Position numbers and translations under genes: made by a program. The notes under the pieces are model-generated. The model ran no database searches, had not been told where the DNA came from, and saw only the letters and a list, made by a program, of their open reading frames with translations. Below are positions 32,014 through 35,031 of a stretch of DNA of 35,031 nucleotides, in pieces. Each line of letters begins with the position of its first letter. The first letter of the stretch is position 1. This DNA is from Chloroflexota bacterium (GTDB taxonomy: Bacteria > Chloroflexota > Anaerolineae > J036 > Brachytrichaceae). The DNA lies in assembly GCA_030550095.1 (NCBI GenBank), contig JAUQQA010000026.1, positions 1 through 35,031 on the forward strand, in the 5' to 3' direction.

Positions 32014-32907
32014 TTAGCGGGTGGATGGGCGCTGGCGTTGCTCATCTTCGCGCTTACGCACAGAGGCCGATTGGTTCACGCGCATCGTCGCCTTCACTTT
32101 CACCTTTGGCTTAGGCGGTGGTGCTGCGGGTGTGCTTGGCGTTGGGGTGGCCGCAGCGGCGCTCGTGGTTGGGGTGGGCACGCTCAAGCCGTGTTGCGCG
32201 CGCGCGCGATCCAAGATCGGCTTCGTGATGTAGTACTGCAACACACCGGCGATATTGGCCGCGATCCAGTAGATGCCTAGCCCAGCAGGGGTGGAGAGCA
32301 TGAAAAAGCCGAACATCAACGGCATCATGAGTTGCAGCATTTGGTTGGTCTGCTGCGTGGCAGGATCGGTGGAAGGCGGTGTGAGCAGCTTGTTGGCGAG
32401 GTAGGTGCTCACCACCACAAGGATTGGGATGATGAAGTAGCGATCGGGCAAGCCCAGGTCGAAGATGCCAAGGAAGGTGGACTCGATCGGCACCAGCGAA
32501 GCGATGCTCGGCAAGAAGCCGTACACGTGGCTGCCTAGCTCAACGAGGTTGAGCGGCGTCACGGCGAGCGTGCGCACGATGGCTTGGTACATGGCGATGA
32601 GGATGGGGAATTGCAGCAGCAATGGCAGGCAGCCGCTGAACGGGTTAAACCCCAATTTGCGCATTTCCTCGGAGAGCTTTTGCGGGTCGTTCTTGTATTT
32701 CTCCTGGAGCGCGCGGATTTGTGGCTGCATCGCTGCCATCTTCATCGCCGAGATCTGCTGGCGAATGGAGAGCGGCAGGATCGCTAAGCGGATGATCAGC
32801 GTGAGCGCGATGATCGCCAGCACATAGCTGTTGCCCAGCGCGCCATACAGCAGCATGAGCGCGTTGGTCATCGGGTTAACGAGGAGAAAGTCGAAAATAT
32901 TGCCCAT
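32014..32907 (-). CDS. yidC: Membrane protein insertase YidC/OxaA
   Basis: The protein has 297 residues, the short Gram-positive/organelle type without the large periplasmic domain. Core motifs include LIIRLAILPLSIRQQISAMKMAAMQPQI, with the conserved arginine of the hydrophilic groove, the coiled hairpin YKNDPQKLSEEMRKLGFNP and GCLPLLLQFPILIAMYQAI. Later come PLMFGFFMLSTPAGLGIYWIAANI. The C-terminal tail is Thr/Pro-rich, then strongly basic. It inserts membrane proteins alone or with Sec. Here it lies between a propeller lipoprotein gene and khpB in the origin-proximal operon. Confidence 0.97.
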   Translation of the reverse strand: MGNIFDFLLVNPMTNALMLLYGALGNSYVLAIIALTLIIRLAILPLSIRQQISAMKMAAMQPQIRALQEKYKNDPQKLSEEMRKLGFNPFSGCLPLLLQFPILIAMYQAIVRTLAVTPLNLVELGSHVYGFLPSIASLVPIESTFLGIFDLGLPDRYFIIPILVVVSTYLANKLLTPPSTDPATQQTNQMLQLMMPLMFGFFMLSTPAGLGIYWIAANIAGVLQYYITKPILDRARAQHGLSVPTPTTSAAAATPTPSTPAAPPPKPKVKVKATMRVNQSASVRKREDEQRQRPSTR

Positions 32908-32935
32908 GGGTTTATCTTCGCTGGGTGCTCGTCGC

Positions 32936-34096
32936 CTATGGTACTACGCGCAGCTCGTACTCCCGTTGATTGTTCTTCAGGTTCACAGCAACGAGTTTGA
33001 TCTCGCCGTCGAAGAGCGGCACAAGCAACAGGTCCTCGAACACTACTGGCGTGGAGAGCAAGCGCCGCCCCAAGCCGTTTTCTAGCACGCGCTCGGCGGG
33101 CACATTGCCATCCTCGCGCAAGGTGGGATTCCGTGGCAGGCGATACAAGTAGCTATCGAACGAGACCACATAGAGCGCGTCGCCAGCGGCCACGGGCTGC
33201 GCGCGCACAGGTCCGCCGGTCTGCGCCGTCCAAAGACGTTGTCCCGTGGCGCGGTCGAAGGCATACACCTTGCCTTTCACGTCGCCAACAATGACGCGCT
33301 CGCCATCCACAAGCGCCTGGCACCAGATCCAGGCGTCCACGGGCGCCTTCCAACGTACTGAGCCATCAGTGGCGTTAATCGCGTAAAACGTCTGGTCGAA
33401 CGAGCCGACGTAGAGCGTGCCTTCATGGAACGTGGGCGTTGAGGCGATAGAGGCGCCGGCGGTGAACTTCCACAGCAAGTTGCCGCTCGCTGCGTCGAGC
33501 GCGTAGAGCGAATGATCGAGTGAGGGAAGAAACACTTTGCCCTCGGCAACTTCAGGGGCGCTCCACAAGCGGTTGCCCGTGGTGAACGTCCACACCACGC
33601 GCGGTGTGCCATTTTCGAGTTGGTTGGGGTCAATGGCGTAGAGCGTGTGGTCGCCGTTAGGTGCGAAGATGAGCTTGCCATCGGTGGCGACGCCGTCGGC
33701 GAACTCTTTGGCAGTGGGGCTTGGCGCGAAGCGCCACAGCTCCACGCCGTCGGCGTCACGAATGGCGTAAAGGCGATTGTCGGGCGCGCCGGCGAATTGC
33801 AGTGTGCCGCCGACGATGATCGCGTCGCCAACTTTCACGGGACGCCCCGCGAAGGGACCGACGGGGTTATTGCCCTCGTGCTTCGCGGGGAAGCGCCACA
33901 GCTCGCTGCCGGTGCGCGCGTCCAATTTGTGCACGAACAAGTTGCTAGCGAGGTAGGCGCGGTCGCCGATCAGCGTGATGCCGGCGAAGGAGGTCGGTTG
34001 CGGTTCGCCGCCTCCGCACGCTGCAAGCACAAGCACAACTGCGCCTAAAAGCCCGGCGCGGCGCAGGAGCGCTCGAAGCGATCTGCGGTCTGACAT
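32936..34096 (-). CDS. PQQ-type beta-propeller lipoprotein (BamB-like)
   Basis: The protein has 386 residues from ATG 34096. A lipobox VLAAC with C27 follows a hydrophobic signal. The rest is a repeat series of PQQ-like blades, for example LDARTGSELWRFPA, LDAASGNLLWKFTAG, INATDGSVRWKAPV and FDRATGQRLWTAQTG, matching a seven- to eight-bladed propeller. BamB-type propellers scaffold envelope protein assembly, while others are general sensors. It is inserted between yidD and yidC, 10 nt after yidD and 28 nt before yidC. Both are membrane insertion genes, so a helper role in protein insertion or folding at the outer face of the membrane is plausible but inferred. Confidence 0.91.
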   Translation of the reverse strand: MSDRRSLRALLRRAGLLGAVVLVLAACGGGEPQPTSFAGITLIGDRAYLASNLFVHKLDARTGSELWRFPAKHEGNNPVGPFAGRPVKVGDAIIVGGTLQFAGAPDNRLYAIRDADGVELWRFAPSPTAKEFADGVATDGKLIFAPNGDHTLYAIDPNQLENGTPRVVWTFTTGNRLWSAPEVAEGKVFLPSLDHSLYALDAASGNLLWKFTAGASIASTPTFHEGTLYVGSFDQTFYAINATDGSVRWKAPVDAWIWCQALVDGERVIVGDVKGKVYAFDRATGQRLWTAQTGGPVRAQPVAAGDALYVVSFDSYLYRLPRNPTLREDGNVPAERVLENGLGRRLLSTPVVFEDLLLVPLFDGEIKLVAVNLKNNQREYELRVVP

Positions 34097-34106
34097 GGTG
34101 AACTTC

Positions 34107-34340
34107 TTAAGGCACGGGGTCGTAGCCGCCTGGATGGAAAGGGTGGCAACGCAGGATGCGCTTAAGCCCAAGCCAGCTCCCTTTCAGCGCGCCATACTTG
34201 CCAATGGCTTGGTAGGTGTATTCGCTGCAGGAGGGGTAAAAGCGACAAGAAGGCGGCAGCGCCTGCGAGAGGGTGAGCTGGTAGATGCGGACAAGCAGCA
34301 TCAAGACACGCGCCACCGGTCCGGGCTTAGGCGCGCTCAC
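34107..34340 (-). CDS. yidD: Membrane protein insertion efficiency factor YidD
   Basis: The protein has 77 residues from GTG 34340, which overlaps the rnpA stop as GTGA. An ATG at 34376 would place 40 bp inside rnpA and add non-family residues. The motif [22 protein letters not shown] and the ending [19 protein letters not shown] are diagnostic. YidD is a small amphipathic-helix protein that assists YidC-dependent insertion. Confidence 0.95.
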   Translation of the reverse strand: MSAPKPGPVARVLMLLVRIYQLTLSQALPPSCRFYPSCSEYTYQAIGKYGALKGSWLGLKRILRCHPFHPGGYDPVP

Positions 34341-34681
34341 GGCGTGCTGATGATCTGAAGTTGCTTGAGCACACATTGCACGTCATCTTTCACGTCTTGC
34401 ATGCGCGCGCGCTCCGTGATGATCGTAGGCTGCGCGACGAGCACGATATCCCACCCGCCCGCGATCGCGGGTGCGAGCAACCGCACGCTTTCGCGCAACA
34501 GTCGCCGTGCGCGGTTACGCTTGACCGCGCGCCCGACGCTGCGCCCCGCGACGATACCCACGCGCACGCGTTGTGGGTCGCCGTTGGGTGCTGCTTGGGC
34601 GATGCAGTAGCGGCCGCGTTGGCGGGTGCCTTCGCGCCGCACGCGCTCGAAGTCTTCGCGCTTGCGCAGCGTCTTTAACAC
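34337..34681 (-). CDS. rnpA: Ribonuclease P protein component
   Basis: The protein has 114 residues. [19 protein letters not shown] at the start and the signature [21 protein letters not shown] (RNR motif) identify RnpA. It binds the leader of pre-tRNAs and assists the catalytic RNA of RNase P. It lies 28 nt downstream of rpmH and overlaps yidD by 4 bp, the standard arrangement. Confidence 0.97.
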   Translation of the reverse strand: MLKTLRKREDFERVRREGTRQRGRYCIAQAAPNGDPQRVRVGIVAGRSVGRAVKRNRARRLLRESVRLLAPAIAGGWDIVLVAQPTIITERARMQDVKDDVQCVLKQLQIISTP

Positions 34682-34709
34682 CAGCAGCGCGCCTGCAATG
34701 CGAGCTTAC

Positions 34710-34931
34710 TTACTTGCTATGCGCGGTGCCGCGCTTGCTGCGGGCAGGCGAATAGACGGCGTTCCAGTTGACCTTCTTTGCGCGATGATTAGCGATCACG
34801 GTGAGGCGCTTTCGTCCAGCGAGTCGGCGTCGGGCGAGCACTTTGCGACCGCCCTTGGTTGCCATGCGTGCGCGAAAACCATGTACGCGCAAGCGGCGTC
34901 GGATCTTGGGTTGATACGTTCGCTTTGGCAT
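34710..34931 (-). CDS. rpmH: Large-subunit ribosomal protein bL34, C-terminally extended
   Basis: From ATG 34931 the protein has 73 residues. Residues 1-45 are classic bL34 ([39 protein letters not shown]). Residues 46-73 ([20 protein letters not shown] and on) extend well past the usual 44-50. The open frame reaches upstream to 35024 but lacks L34 features. It heads the origin-type gene string rpmH-rnpA-yidD. A TATAAT lies about 70 nt upstream. Confidence 0.96.
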   Translation of the reverse strand: MPKRTYQPKIRRRLRVHGFRARMATKGGRKVLARRRLAGRKRLTVIANHRAKKVNWNAVYSPARSKRGTAHSK

Positions 34932-35000
34932 TGCGCAAACCTCATCACTAGCGCGCCAGTTGATCGGCGCGCGCGGATAACGGCAAGAGAAAGCCCGCGG

Positions 35001-35006
35001 ATTATA
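35001..35006 (-). promoter_or_regulatory. Putative -10 box (TATAAT) of the rpmH operon
   Basis: A perfect TATAAT reads on the minus strand 69 nt before the rpmH ATG, giving a leader of about 60 nt. No clear -35 is seen at 16-18 nt spacing. The TTATCCGCG (34976-34984 on the minus strand) nearby matches 7 of 9 bases of a DnaA box and may be chance. Confidence 0.55.
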
Positions 35007-35031
35007 CGACCTGGCGCAAAGCATGGTAGCC

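Noticed and set aside
34976-34984. DnaA-box-like TTATCCGCG upstream of rpmH
   Set aside because: It matches only 7 of 9 bases of the consensus, is single and has no AT-rich unwinding region in the window. An origin cannot be claimed.

Overview
The window reads as one contiguous piece of a GC-rich bacterial chromosome, most likely Chloroflexota (Anaerolineae-like). This assignment is an inference. It rests on the mevalonate-type isoprenoid genes with an isopentenyl phosphate kinase, the Thr/Pro-rich linkers on secreted proteins, a short Gram-positive-type YidC, and bactofilin and sugar-ABC genes of a kind common in that phylum. Coding density is very high. Nothing looks like a phage, insertion sequence, CRISPR array or plasmid backbone.

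Left part (1-8.4 kb). A truncated membrane sugar transferase and a GNAT-fold protein run leftward. A LysM protein with a cytoplasmic zinc ribbon runs rightward. A leftward series follows, read in transcription order from the right: tRNA-Leu(CAG), an FtsB/DivIC-like septum protein, a bactofilin, gatC, gatA, a sugar-nucleotidyltransferase and a class I aminotransferase. At 8360-8768 there is about 400 bp with no convincing gene.

Middle part (8.7-17 kb). A BtuF-like cobalamin-binding-family protein and a YprB-type RNase H-fold protein with a helical repeat tail run rightward. Opposite them lies a leftward four-gene operon: HMG-CoA synthase, an archaeal-type thiolase, a DUF35 zinc-ribbon/OB-fold protein and isopentenyl phosphate kinase. 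The first three are the components of the archaeal thiolase/HMG-CoA synthase complex, and the kinase belongs to the alternative mevalonate route. An RpiB-like isomerase, a SixA-like phosphatase, an FHA-winged-helix regulator and an A-type Fe-S carrier follow. The carrier gene is preceded by a cysteine-rich upstream ORF.

Right-middle (17-23.4 kb). A radical SAM/B12-type protein, a 68-residue companion, a CrtI/CrtD-like carotenoid oxidoreductase and an Fe-S (6-4) photolyase run rightward. Next come a helical orphan, a small protein with an effector-associated-domain-like module, and a membrane-anchored SH3b protein coupled to it by an ATGA overlap.

Right part (23.4-35 kb). A LacI-family regulator with AANCGNTT operators precedes a sugar ABC importer (binding lipoprotein, terminator, two permeases) that lacks its own ATPase. 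After that the strand reverses into the chromosome-origin-type gene order rpmH, rnpA, yidD, a PQQ-propeller lipoprotein, yidC, jag/khpB, a PfkB-family kinase, parA and parB. dnaA and the origin may lie just beyond the right edge.

Several genes share a TANNNT box only 10-14 nt before the start codon, which suggests near-leaderless transcripts.
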